NCBI RefSeq assembly: GCF_001307275.1
Contig: NZ_CP012831.1
Span: 3,774,501-3,838,500, forward strand
Length of the DNA stretch: 64,000 bases
Direction of reading: 5' to 3'
Source: Pseudomonas fluorescens
GTDB lineage: Bacteria > Pseudomonadota > Gammaproteobacteria > Pseudomonadales > Pseudomonadaceae
The translations under genes and the position numbers were made by a program. How positions within the stretch are numbered: the stretch's first letter is position 1; each line of letters begins with the position of its first letter. Below the pieces are notes generated by a model. It made no database searches. It saw nothing but the letters and a program-made list of their open reading frames with translations, and was not told the origin of the DNA. Shown in pieces: positions 16,796 through 25,257 of this stretch.

Positions 16796-17497
16796 ATGAA
16801 TACCCCGTTGTTTTCTTCTCACTCCGAAAGACTGCTAGCACTGAAAAACACGCGCGTGGATTTTGCCGTGCAGGTGCTATTGGATCATTACCTGGAGCCA
16901 TTGGACGTCAACCCATTCACGGCCTATGTGAACACGTTGATGGACTTCCCCAAACTCGAAACAGGAATTTCTCGAACGTTATTCGAGGAAACGCTGGCCT
17001 GGGTTGAAAAGCAAAGTCTGCCAACCTATACACAAGGAATCAGTAATGTGTTCAGCAGGCGTTATTCCTTTGCTGCCGAAGATCGGCTAAAGACCCTGGA
17101 CTTGATCGCCTTTGAAAAAATCGTCATAGACATCGTTGCAAGTTTGACGGAAAAACCTGCAATCGATTTATCCCCGCGCCCCCTCAGGCCATTGACCGCC
17201 GAGGATGTTCATGGGGCTTTGAAAGTTCATGCACCCAACATCTATCCAGAGGGCGTGTATGTGACCAGTTTTATTGACCATGGCCTCGGCAGGCGCATGG
17301 TGTTGTCTTCCGAGAGGCTGGTTGAGTATCTACTGGGTCATTTCAAGAACGATGTGATTCCCTTCCATTCGAAGGGCAGCCAGCAAGGCATTTATACCGT
17401 CGGCTTCAGCGGCGAAGAGCGCCACCTCCATCCGCAACTGATCATCCCGCATCTCAATGATCTAGTGATCAGGATTGTCCCGGATTTCCTGGGCTGA
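16796..17497 (+). CDS. Hypothetical protein, no family recognised
   Basis: The 233-residue protein is soluble, with no signal peptide or membrane segment. It has a mostly helical first half and conserved-looking S-F-I-D-H-G-L-G-R-R and H-L-H-P-Q-L-I-I-P-H stretches in the second half. An AAGGA ribosome site is 7 bases before the ATG. Its codon use is less GC-biased than hmg but higher than the AT-rich pair. Its last 36 bases overlap the 3' end of the convergent hmgR gene. I cannot assign a role. Confidence 0.65.
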   Translation: MNTPLFSSHSERLLALKNTRVDFAVQVLLDHYLEPLDVNPFTAYVNTLMDFPKLETGISRTLFEETLAWVEKQSLPTYTQGISNVFSRRYSFAAEDRLKTLDLIAFEKIVIDIVASLTEKPAIDLSPRPLRPLTAEDVHGALKVHAPNIYPEGVYVTSFIDHGLGRRMVLSSERLVEYLLGHFKNDVIPFHSKGSQQGIYTVGFSGEERHLHPQLIIPHLNDLVIRIVPDFLG

Positions 17498-18283
17498 TCC
17501 TGGACCCGCCTCATACCCCATCCGCCAACTCACGGCCCGGGTCGCCGCCAACAGTCGTTGCGCCGCCGGGCCGTTTTCGTCGGCGTGGAACAGCGAGGTC
17601 GGGCCGACGACGGTCATCACAGCCTTTACTTCGCCGACCGCATTGAAGACCGGGGCGGACAAGGCGTCCACGCCCGGCATCAGCAAACCGTGCACATGGT
17701 GCAGGCCACGGCGGCGAATCTGCTCGCACAGGGTGGCATAGGCGCGATCATCGGCCAGGGCGTGGTGCTCGGTGTCTCGCACTTCCTGCTCGCGCAGGCC
17801 GATCGTCTCGCGCGCTGGCAGATAGGCGCTGAACACCAGCCCCGTGGACGAGCTGAGCAGCGGCAACACCGAGCCCAGTTGCGTCACCACGGTCACGGCC
17901 CGCACGGCGGGTTCGATACGCACCACGGTCGCGCCATGGTTGCCCCACACCGCCAGGAAGCAGGTTTCGTTCAAGTCATCGCGCAACTCGGCCAGGGGCA
18001 GGGCGGCCACTTGCAGCACGTCCATGCCGTTCAACGCGGCCAGGCCCACGCGCAGGGCCTCGCGGCCCAGGCCGTAGTGGTTGGTGGCGGTGTTCTGCTC
18101 GGCGAACCCGCTGGCGATCAAGGCCTGCAAGTAGCGATGGACCTTGCTCGCCGGCATCTGCACGTGCTCGGCCAGGCGCGACAGGGACGTGGAGGGGGAG
18201 AGTTCGGCCAGGGCCTTGAGAATGTCGGTGCCGACTTCGGCCGAGCGGACTTTCTGTTTACCGTTGCTGAGCGGGGTTTCCAT
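17462..18283 (-). CDS. hmgR: IclR-family repressor of homogentisate genes (HmgR)
   Basis: The 273-residue protein has an N-terminal winged helix (about 15-80: L-S-R-L-A-E-H-V-Q-M-P-A-S-K-V-H-R-Y) and the IclR ligand-binding domain behind it. It is divergent from hmgA-fahA-maiA. HmgR of P. putida represses these genes and is released by homogentisate; the same role is inferred. A 7+7 inverted repeat in the shared promoter region is the likely operator. Confidence 0.88.
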   Translation of the reverse strand: METPLSNGKQKVRSAEVGTDILKALAELSPSTSLSRLAEHVQMPASKVHRYLQALIASGFAEQNTATNHYGLGREALRVGLAALNGMDVLQVAALPLAELRDDLNETCFLAVWGNHGATVVRIEPAVRAVTVVTQLGSVLPLLSSSTGLVFSAYLPARETIGLREQEVRDTEHHALADDRAYATLCEQIRRRGLHHVHGLLMPGVDALSAPVFNAVGEVKAVMTVVGPTSLFHADENGPAAQRLLAATRAVSWRMGYEAGPGSAQEIRDNPDH

Positions 18284-18343
18284 GGAGGCGCAGGGTCCAG
18301 AGGCGAATGGGCGTCTTTATAGCTTGACGGTCGCCGTCGAGCA

Positions 18344-18362
18344 AATTACGTTATGCGTAATT
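18344..18362. promoter_or_regulatory. Probable HmgR operator overlapping the hmgA -10
   Basis: AATTACG (18344-18350) and CGTAATT (18356-18362) form a perfect inverted repeat around TTATG. A -35-like TTGACG at 18324-18329 is 17 bases from TACGTT at 18347-18352, so a bound repressor would cover the -10 of the hmgA promoter. The site identity rests on symmetry and position. Confidence 0.7.
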
Positions 18363-18435
18363 GAATTACGATAAAAATAACCCGGTGCGCCTCAACCACT
18401 CCATTGAGTGACAGGCCGCAGTCCCAGGAGGCTCC

Positions 18436-19740
18436 ATGAACCTCGATTCCACCATGTCGGACCTGGCTTACCAGTCAGGCTTGGGCAACGAATTTGCCAG
18501 CGAAGCCTTGCCCGGCGCCTTGCCCATCGGCCAGAACTCCCCGCAGAAAGCCCCGTACGGTCTCTACGCCGAGTTGTTTTCTGGCACGGCGTTCACCATG
18601 GCCCGTAGCGAAGCGCGGCGTACCTGGATGTATCGCATCCGGCCGTCGGCCAATCACCCGGCCTTCACCAGGCTCGAACGGCAATTGGCGGGTGGCCCGC
18701 TGGGTGAGGTCACGCCCAATCGCCTGCGCTGGAACCCGCTGGACATTCCCGCCGAGCCCACCGATTTCCTCGACGGGCTGGTGTGCATGGCGGCCAATGC
18801 CGGCGCGGACAAGCCAGCCGGCGTCAGCCTTTATCACTACCGGGCCAACCGCTCCATGGAGCGGGTGTTTTTCAATGCCGACGGTGAGTGGTTGATCGTG
18901 CCGCAACTGGGACGGCTGCGGATCGCCACCGAACTGGGCGTACTGGAACTGGCGCCGCTGGAAATCGCCGTGCTGCCCCGGGGCCTGAAATTTCGCGTTG
19001 AACTGCTCGACCCGCAGGCCCGGGGTTACCTCGCCGAAAACCATGGCGCGCCGCTGCGCCTGCCGGACCTGGGGCCCATCGGCAGCAACGGCCTGGCGAA
19101 CCCGCGGGACTTCCTGACGCCGGTCGCCCGTTACGAGAACCTCGCGCAACCGACCACCCTGGTGCAGAAATTCCTCGGTGAACTGTGGGGTTGCGAGCTG
19201 GATCATTCGCCTCTTGACGTGGTGGCCTGGCACGGCAACAACGTGCCGTACAAGTATGACCTGCGCCGTTTCAACACGATTGGCACGGTCAGCTTCGATC
19301 ACCCGGATCCGTCGATTTTCACCGTGCTGACCTCGCCCACCAGCGTCCACGGCTTGGCCAACCTCGATTTCGTGATTTTCCCGCCCCGTTGGATGGTGGC
19401 GGAAAACACCTTCCGTCCGCCGTGGTTCCACCGCAACCTGATGAACGAATTCATGGGCCTGATCCAGGGCGCCTACGATGCCAAGGCCGAAGGTTTCCTG
19501 CCGGGCGGTACGTCCTTGCACAGTTGCATGAGCGCCCATGGCCCGGACGGCGAGACCTGCACCAAGGCGATCAACGCTGATCTTCAGCCGGCGAAAATCG
19601 ACAACACCATGGCCTTCATGTTCGAGACCAGCCAGGTCTTGCGCCCAAGCCGTTTCGCCCTGGACTGCCCGCAACTGCAAACCGACTACGATGCTTGTTG
19701 GGCCTCGCTGCCTGTCACGTTCGACCCGACCCGGAGATAA
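18436..19740 (+). CDS. hmgA: Homogentisate 1,2-dioxygenase
   Basis: The 434-residue protein has the full family length and the characteristic iron-site segments W-F-H-R-N-L-M-N-E-F-M-G and S-L-H-S-C-M-S-A-H-G-P-D. It opens the homogentisate ring to maleylacetoacetate using Fe(II) and O2, the central step of Tyr and Phe breakdown. CAGGAGG precedes the ATG. fahA starts 2 bases after the stop and maiA follows, giving the usual operon. Confidence 0.97.
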   Translation: MNLDSTMSDLAYQSGLGNEFASEALPGALPIGQNSPQKAPYGLYAELFSGTAFTMARSEARRTWMYRIRPSANHPAFTRLERQLAGGPLGEVTPNRLRWNPLDIPAEPTDFLDGLVCMAANAGADKPAGVSLYHYRANRSMERVFFNADGEWLIVPQLGRLRIATELGVLELAPLEIAVLPRGLKFRVELLDPQARGYLAENHGAPLRLPDLGPIGSNGLANPRDFLTPVARYENLAQPTTLVQKFLGELWGCELDHSPLDVVAWHGNNVPYKYDLRRFNTIGTVSFDHPDPSIFTVLTSPTSVHGLANLDFVIFPPRWMVAENTFRPPWFHRNLMNEFMGLIQGAYDAKAEGFLPGGTSLHSCMSAHGPDGETCTKAINADLQPAKIDNTMAFMFETSQVLRPSRFALDCPQLQTDYDACWASLPVTFDPTRR

Positions 19741-19742
19741 CC

Positions 19743-21047
19743 ATGACTCAAAGTTCCCCTGACCGTAGCTGGGTCGCCAGTGCCAACGGCCACGCCGACT
19801 TCCCGTTGCAGAACCTGCCATTGGGTGTCTTCAGCGTCGATGGCGGTGCCTTGCGCTGCGGCGTGGCGATTGGCGAGCGGATTTTCGATCTGCAGGTGGC
19901 GCTGCAAGCGGGCTTGTTTGATGGCGCGGCGCAACAAGCCGTCGAAGCCATGGCCGGCGGCCAGTTGAATGGTTTTTTCGACCTGGGCCGCAGCGCCCGG
20001 GTTGCCCTGCGTGAACGACTGCTGGAACTGTTGCGCGAAGACAGTCCGTTGCGCGGCAAGGTCGAAGCGCTGGAGGCGAAGCTGCTGCTCCTCGCCGCCG
20101 ACTGCCAGATGCACCTGCCGGCCAGGATCAACGATTACACCGATTTCTACGTGGGTATCGAACACGCGCAGAATGTCGGCAAGCTGTTTCGCCCCGACAA
20201 TCCATTGCTGCCCAACTACAAATACGTGCCCATCGGTTACCACGGTCGCGCTTCGACCATTCGCCCGTCCGGCACCGACGTGCGCCGTCCCAGGGGCCAG
20301 ACCCTGCCGGCGGGCCAGACCGAACCGACCTTCGGCCCGTGTGCGCGGCTGGACTATGAGCTGGAGCTGGGCATCTGGATCGGCAAGGGCAATGCGCTGG
20401 GCGAACCGATCCCCATTGGCGATGCCGCCGAGCACATTGGCGGGTTCTGCCTGCTCAACGACTGGTCGGCCCGGGATATCCAGGCCTGGGAATACCAGCC
20501 CCTGGGGCCGTTTCTGTCGAAGAGTTTCCTGACCAGCATTTCGCCATGGGTGGTCACGGCCGAGGCCCTGGAACCGTTCCGCCGCCCGCAACCGGCCCGT
20601 CCGGAAGGCGATCCGCAACCGCTGCCGTATCTGCTGGACACGCGGGACCAGGCCGGCGGTGCCTTCGACATCGAACTGGAAGTCCTGTTGCTGACCGAGG
20701 CCATGGTCGAGCAGAACCTGCCGGCCCAGCGCCTGACCCTGAGCAACACCCGGTACATGTACTGGACCGTGGCGCAAATGGTCGCGCACCACAGCGTCAA
20801 CGGCTGCCAGTTGCAGGCCGGCGACCTGTTTGGCTCGGGCACCTTGTCGGGGCCTGAAAACCATCAATTCGGCAGCCTGCTGGAAATCACCGAGGGCGGT
20901 AAGAAACCGATCGAACTGGCGTCTGGCGAAGTGCGCCGATTCCTCGAGGACGGTGACGAAATCATCTTGCGGGCCCGTTGCCGCCGCGAGGGTTTCGCCT
21001 CCATCGGTTTCGGCGAGTGCCGGGGCAAGATCCTGCCGGCGCGTTGA
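19743..21047 (+). CDS. fahA: Fumarylacetoacetase
   Basis: The 434-residue protein matches fumarylacetoacetate hydrolase, with D-F-Y-V-G-I-E-H-A near residue 140, L-E-L-G-I-W-I-G and N-D-W-S-A-R-D-I-Q-A-W-E-Y of the metal and active site. It splits fumarylacetoacetate to fumarate and acetoacetate, the last step of the pathway. The ATG at 19743, 2 bases after hmgA, is chosen over an in-frame upstream start that lies inside hmgA. Confidence 0.96.
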   Translation: MTQSSPDRSWVASANGHADFPLQNLPLGVFSVDGGALRCGVAIGERIFDLQVALQAGLFDGAAQQAVEAMAGGQLNGFFDLGRSARVALRERLLELLREDSPLRGKVEALEAKLLLLAADCQMHLPARINDYTDFYVGIEHAQNVGKLFRPDNPLLPNYKYVPIGYHGRASTIRPSGTDVRRPRGQTLPAGQTEPTFGPCARLDYELELGIWIGKGNALGEPIPIGDAAEHIGGFCLLNDWSARDIQAWEYQPLGPFLSKSFLTSISPWVVTAEALEPFRRPQPARPEGDPQPLPYLLDTRDQAGGAFDIELEVLLLTEAMVEQNLPAQRLTLSNTRYMYWTVAQMVAHHSVNGCQLQAGDLFGSGTLSGPENHQFGSLLEITEGGKKPIELASGEVRRFLEDGDEIILRARCRREGFASIGFGECRGKILPAR

Positions 21048-21059
21048 GGGGGGGAGTGC

Positions 21060-21695
21060 ATGGAACTCTATACCTACTACCGCTCCACCTCGTCCTATCG
21101 GGTGCGCATTGCGTTGGCGCTCAAGGGCCTGGATTACCAGGCCTTGCCCGTCAACCTGATCGCTGCCCCTGGGGGCGAGCATCGCCAGCCGGCCTACCTG
21201 GCGATCAACCCCCAGGGCCGGGTGCCGGCGCTGCGTACCGATGAGGGCGCGTTGCTGGTGCAATCGCCGGCCATCATCGAATACCTGGAGGAGCGTTATC
21301 CCCAGGTGCCGCTGCTCAGCGCCGACCTGGCGGTGCGCGCCCACGAGCGTGGGGTCGCCGCATTGATCGGTTGCGACATTCATCCCCTGCACAACGTCAG
21401 CGTGCTCAACCAGCTGCGGCAGTGGGGCCACGATGAAGCGCAGGTGACAGAGTGGATCGGGCATTGGATCAGCCAGGGCCTGGCGGCGGTGGAGCAGTTG
21501 ATTGGCGACGACGGCTACTGCTTCGGCGCGCTGCCGGGGTTGGCGGATGTGTTCTTGATCCCGCAGTTGTATGCGGCCGAGCGGTTCAATGTTTCCTTGC
21601 AGGGGTATCCACGGATCCGTCGCGTGGCGGCATTGGCGGCTGTGCATCCAGCGTTCCAACAGGCGCATCCGGCGAAGCAGCCGGATACCCCCTGA
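21060..21695 (+). CDS. maiA: Maleylacetoacetate isomerase (zeta-class GST)
   Basis: The 211-residue glutathione transferase carries the zeta-class motif S-T-S-S-Y-R-V-R-I-A-L at residues 9-19 with the active Ser pair, and the G-R-V-P-A-L cis-proline segment. It converts maleylacetoacetate to fumarylacetoacetate with glutathione. It is third in the hmg operon, 12 bases after fahA, with GAGGGGGGAG as ribosome site. Confidence 0.95.
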   Translation: MELYTYYRSTSSYRVRIALALKGLDYQALPVNLIAAPGGEHRQPAYLAINPQGRVPALRTDEGALLVQSPAIIEYLEERYPQVPLLSADLAVRAHERGVAALIGCDIHPLHNVSVLNQLRQWGHDEAQVTEWIGHWISQGLAAVEQLIGDDGYCFGALPGLADVFLIPQLYAAERFNVSLQGYPRIRRVAALAAVHPAFQQAHPAKQPDTP

Positions 21696-21729
21696 GGGCT
21701 TACACGGGTCTGACGACCAGGTGATCTTA

Positions 21730-21823
21730 TGGCGAGGGAGCTTGCTCCCGCTGGGACGCGAAGCGGCCCCAAGCTTTTTGGCGGTTGCTGCGCAACCGAG
21801 CGGGAGCAAGCTCCCTCGCCACA
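21730..21823. repeat. REP pair, type B (GTGGCGAGGGAGCTTGCTCCC)
   Basis: TGGCGAGGGAGCTTGCTCCC at 21730 and its reverse complement ending at 21823 enclose a GC-rich central part. This second REP family recurs at 39599 and 43275. Confidence 0.88.
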
Positions 21824-21857
21824 GGGCTGTCATCGCTCCGGAACAAAGTCCACCGGC

Positions 21858-22661
21858 TCAATGCACCACCGAATTCGGCGGCAAATGCCCCAGCCGCTCA
21901 GTCAGTCGGATTCGCTGGATCGGATCGTCGCTGAGCATCAGGGCATGCTCCAGGTCGAAGCGTTCGGCGTTGGGGCAATCGAGTCGCTGATACAGGCTGG
22001 CGCGGGCCAGGTAATCGGCGGCGCTGGCGTTGCCCAGTTCCAGCACCCGTTCGGCGTCGATCAGGGCCGCGATGTAATCGTCGTTCGCCAGATGCAGTTG
22101 GCGCAGGTTGCGCGACAGGCGCTGCAGCATCTGCATCGGCTCGGCGTTGACCAGGTGTTCCGCCTTGAGCAGCATGTTCGCGCCGTATTGGCGCTGTAGC
22201 AGTTCCCGGCAGTCATTGGGGTACAACCGGCGCCCACCGCACGGATCGAGCAGGTGATCGGCGCCGGGCACCTTCAACAGGAAATGCCCGGGGAAATTGA
22301 CACCGACCATCGGAATTTCCAGGCCACGGGCCAGTTCCAGGGCAATCAACCCGAGGGCCAGGGGCTGCCCGCGCTTGCGGGCCAGGACTTGGTCCAGCAA
22401 CGCCGCGCGTGGTCGCAGGGGAGTGAAGTCGTCTTGGGCGAAACCCAGGTCATTGAGCCGTCGCAACAAGGGCTGGCCCAGCTCGCTGACAGGCAGCATC
22501 GGCAGGCCATGGCTGACCCGCTGTTGCAGCTCCTTGAAATCCTTCAGCAAGGCCGGGACGTCGACGTCGCGATCATGTTCGGCAGCGATCCACAACGCCG
22601 CTTCGAACAGCGCCGGTGGTGAGCGGTGCAGACAGTCAAAAAAGGCTTGGCGCGGTTTCAT
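21858..22661 (-). CDS. SirB1/transglutaminase-like family protein
   Basis: The 267-residue protein has a transglutaminase-like SirB1 core (R-G-Q-P-L-A-L-G-L-I and V-G-V-N-F-P-G-H-F-L-L-K) followed by a TPR-like C-terminal region (about 190-260). The usual catalytic Cys of active transglutaminases is not obvious in the R-G-Q-P-L-A-L-G segment, so enzyme activity is doubtful. The ATG at 22661 follows GGAGA; an upstream in-frame start at 22700 lacks support. The cellular role is unknown. Confidence 0.8.
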   Translation of the reverse strand: MKPRQAFFDCLHRSPPALFEAALWIAAEHDRDVDVPALLKDFKELQQRVSHGLPMLPVSELGQPLLRRLNDLGFAQDDFTPLRPRAALLDQVLARKRGQPLALGLIALELARGLEIPMVGVNFPGHFLLKVPGADHLLDPCGGRRLYPNDCRELLQRQYGANMLLKAEHLVNAEPMQMLQRLSRNLRQLHLANDDYIAALIDAERVLELGNASAADYLARASLYQRLDCPNAERFDLEHALMLSDDPIQRIRLTERLGHLPPNSVVH

Positions 22662-22848
22662 CGAACTCTCCGGGCTATGCTCCCGTTTTAGCCCTGCCAT
22701 GGATTTTCGTCCAGTCTCGAACAGCCGCTGTCACAGGTTATGCCGAAAAAGACTGACCGCCCTGGCGACTTATTCCGGCGTGCTCCAGCAATTTTCGACT
22801 GCACGCCTATACTGGCGAAACAAACAAAAGTGATTCGGGAGCCTTACG

Positions 22849-23868
22849 ATGTTTGCTCTCATGCAAAGCTCCCGCCTTGAATCGCTGCACCTAAGCGTAG
22901 ACCCGACGACCGGGTTGAAGGCGGTGATTGCTATTCATTGCAGCCGTCCCGGGCCAGCCCTGGGGGGCTGTCGTTATCTTGCCTACCCCGACGACGAAAG
23001 TGCCGTGGCAGACGCCGTGCGCCTGGCTCAAGGCATGAGCTACAAGGCGGCGCTGGCCGGCTTGCCCGTGGGCGGCGGGGTTGCGGTGATCATGCGTCCG
23101 GCCCATGTCGAGAGTCGGGCGGCGCTGTTCGAAGCCTTTGGTCGTTGCATCGAGCAATTGGACGGACGCTACATCACGGCCATCGACAGCGGCACATCGG
23201 TGGCCGACATGGATTGCATCGCCCAGCAGACCCGCCATGTCACCAGCACCACGGCCTCGGGAGACCCCGCGCCCCACGCGGCAATGGGCGTTTTTGCCGG
23301 CATTCGTGCCACCGCCATGGCCCGCCTGGGCAGCGATAACCTCGAAAGCCTGCGGGTGGCGATCCAGGGCCTGGGCAATGTCGGTTATGCCCTGGCCGAA
23401 CAACTGCACGCGGCGGGTGCCGAACTGCTGGTCAGCGACATTGACCCTGGCAAGGTGCAACTGGCCATGGAGCAACTGGGCGCCCATCCGATCGCCAACG
23501 ACGCCCTGCTCAGCACCCCCTGCGACATCCTCGCCCCCTGCGGCCTGGGTGGGGTGCTCAACAGCCACAGCGTGGCGCAACTGCGCTGCTCGGCCGTTGC
23601 CGGCTCGGCCCACAATCAGTTGAGCAGCCTGCAGGTGGCCGACCAGTTGGAAAGGCGCGGGATTCTTTATGCGCCGGACTACGTGATCAACTCCGGCGGG
23701 TTGATCTATGTCGCGCTGAAGCATCGCGGCGAAGAACTGTCGACGATCACCGCACATTTGTCGAAGATCGGCGCCCGGCTCACGGAAGTCTTCGCCCACG
23801 CCCAGGCGGAGAAGCGCTCACCGGCGCGGGTGGCCGATGAGTTGGCAGAGCGCCTGCTGTACCGCTGA
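22849..23868 (+). CDS. Leu/Phe/Glu/Val dehydrogenase family protein lacking the catalytic Lys
   Basis: The 339-residue protein follows leucine dehydrogenase throughout. It has Lys66 in M-S-Y-K-A-A-L-A-G-L, Asp113 in Y-I-T-A-I-D-S-G-T-S, and a Rossmann loop G-L-G-N-V-G (about 175-180). Leucine dehydrogenases have a second Lys in the glycine-rich G-G-G-K motif (Lys80 of the Bacillus enzyme) that is needed for catalysis; here it is Val78 (G-G-G-V, codon GTT). The chemistry is therefore doubtful, and it may have another substrate or a non-catalytic role. GGGAGC lies upstream of the ATG. Confidence 0.85.
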   Translation: MFALMQSSRLESLHLSVDPTTGLKAVIAIHCSRPGPALGGCRYLAYPDDESAVADAVRLAQGMSYKAALAGLPVGGGVAVIMRPAHVESRAALFEAFGRCIEQLDGRYITAIDSGTSVADMDCIAQQTRHVTSTTASGDPAPHAAMGVFAGIRATAMARLGSDNLESLRVAIQGLGNVGYALAEQLHAAGAELLVSDIDPGKVQLAMEQLGAHPIANDALLSTPCDILAPCGLGGVLNSHSVAQLRCSAVAGSAHNQLSSLQVADQLERRGILYAPDYVINSGGLIYVALKHRGEELSTITAHLSKIGARLTEVFAHAQAEKRSPARVADELAERLLYR

Positions 23869-23908
23869 AAATCAAAAGGAAGCAATGGGTAGCAGTGAAG
23901 CAGCCTAG

Positions 23909-24000
23909 CTGTGGGAGCAAGGCTTGCCCGCGATGCAGACGCCGCGATTGTTCAGGCTAACCGAGTCATCGTTCATCGCGAGCAAGCTTTGCTCCCACAG
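23909..24000. repeat. REP pair, type A variant
   Basis: CTGTGGGAGCAAGGCTTGCCCGCGAT at 23909 and an inverted partner ending at 24000 lie between two convergent genes. Confidence 0.88.
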
Positions 24001-24006
24001 CTGCAA

Positions 24007-25245
24007 TTACCTCAGCAGGTACACCGGAAAGCATTCACACAAATGCATCACCCGGCGTCGGGTGTTATCCAGGCGTGCGGCGTTGTCCGGTTGTTCCAGC
24101 AGGTCGGCGATCAGATTCGCCACTTCGGCACATTCCGCTTCACCAAAGCCACGAGTGGTCAGCGCTGGGGTGCCGATGCGAATGCCACTGGTGACCGCCG
24201 GTTTTTGCGGATCATTGGGGATCGCGTTTTTGTTCAGGGTGATGTGGGCGCTTTCCAGCAACGCCTCGGCGTCTTTGCCGGTGATGTTCATCGAGCGCAG
24301 ATCGAGCAGGAACATGTGGCAGTCGGTACCGCCGGACACCACCCGCAACCCGCGCCGGGTCAGCACATCGGCCATGACCCGGGCGTTGTCGATCACCCGC
24401 TGCTGGTAATGCTTGAACCCGTCGCCCAGGGCTTCGTTGAAGGCCACGGCCTTGGCGGCAATGACATGCATCAGCGGGCCGCCCTGGTACACCGGGAAAA
24501 TTGTCTTGTCGAGCAGGGCGGCGTATTGCGCCTTGGCCAGGATCAAGCCGCCGCGGGGGCCGCGCAGGGTTTTGTGGGTGGTGGAGGTGATGAAGTCGGC
24601 GATGCCCACCGGCGAGGGGTACACGCCGGCAGCGATCAACCCGGCGTAGTGCGCCATGTCCACCATCAGGTAGGCGCCGACTTCATCGCAGATCTTGCGA
24701 AAGCGCTGGAAGTCGAGGGTCCGCGAATAGGCCGAGGCCCCGGCGATGATCATTTTCGGCCGGTGTTCCCGGGCCAGGGCTTCCATTTCTTCGTAGTCGA
24801 GGGTTTCGGTTTCCGTGTCCAGGCCATAGGAAAAGGCCCGGTAGAGCTTGCCGGAAAAATTGACCGAGGCGCCGTGGGTCAGGTGGCCGCCGTGGGCCAG
24901 GGACATGCCCAGGATCGTGTCGCCGGGTTCAAGTACCGCCAGGAAAACCGCCTGGTTGGCCTGGGAGCCGGAGTGCGGCTGCACATTGACGTATTCGCAG
25001 TTGAACAACTTGCGAGCGCGTTCGATGGCCAGGTTCTCGATCTCATCGACGACCTTGCAGCCGCCGTAGTAACGCTTGCCCGGATAGCCTTCGGCGTACT
25101 TGTTGGTGAGCACGGAGCCCTGGGCCTGGAGCACTTCTTCGCTGACGTAGTTTTCCGAAGCGATCAGCTCCAGGTGGGTTTCCTGGCGATTGCGCTCGCG
25201 GTCGATCAGGCGGGCAATGGCGGGATCGAAATTTTGCAGGCTCAT
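24007..25245 (-). CDS. Serine hydroxymethyltransferase family enzyme
   Basis: The 412-residue PLP enzyme has the family core: H-S-G-S-Q-A-N at 91-97, V-D-M-A-H-Y-A-G at 195-202 and the PLP lysine K225 in S-T-T-H-K-T-L-R-G-P-R-G-G. SHMTs move a one-carbon unit from serine to tetrahydrofolate. Because this copy is the last gene of a catabolic operon, a related retro-aldol reaction on a beta-hydroxy or alpha-methyl amino acid is possible. It follows the threonine-synthase-like gene by 12 bases. The symbol glyA is not given, since a housekeeping copy probably exists elsewhere. Confidence 0.9.
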   Translation of the reverse strand: MSLQNFDPAIARLIDRERNRQETHLELIASENYVSEEVLQAQGSVLTNKYAEGYPGKRYYGGCKVVDEIENLAIERARKLFNCEYVNVQPHSGSQANQAVFLAVLEPGDTILGMSLAHGGHLTHGASVNFSGKLYRAFSYGLDTETETLDYEEMEALAREHRPKMIIAGASAYSRTLDFQRFRKICDEVGAYLMVDMAHYAGLIAAGVYPSPVGIADFITSTTHKTLRGPRGGLILAKAQYAALLDKTIFPVYQGGPLMHVIAAKAVAFNEALGDGFKHYQQRVIDNARVMADVLTRRGLRVVSGGTDCHMFLLDLRSMNITGKDAEALLESAHITLNKNAIPNDPQKPAVTSGIRIGTPALTTRGFGEAECAEVANLIADLLEQPDNAARLDNTRRRVMHLCECFPVYLLR

Positions 25246-25257
25246 GGTGTGGATTCC

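Noticed and set aside
19686..21833. 715-codon minus-strand frame over fahA and maiA
   Set aside because: Antisense shadow of two securely identified genes.
24007..25245. Housekeeping glyA
   Set aside because: Gene order places it in a MocR-controlled catabolic operon, so the enzyme family is kept but the housekeeping symbol is withheld.
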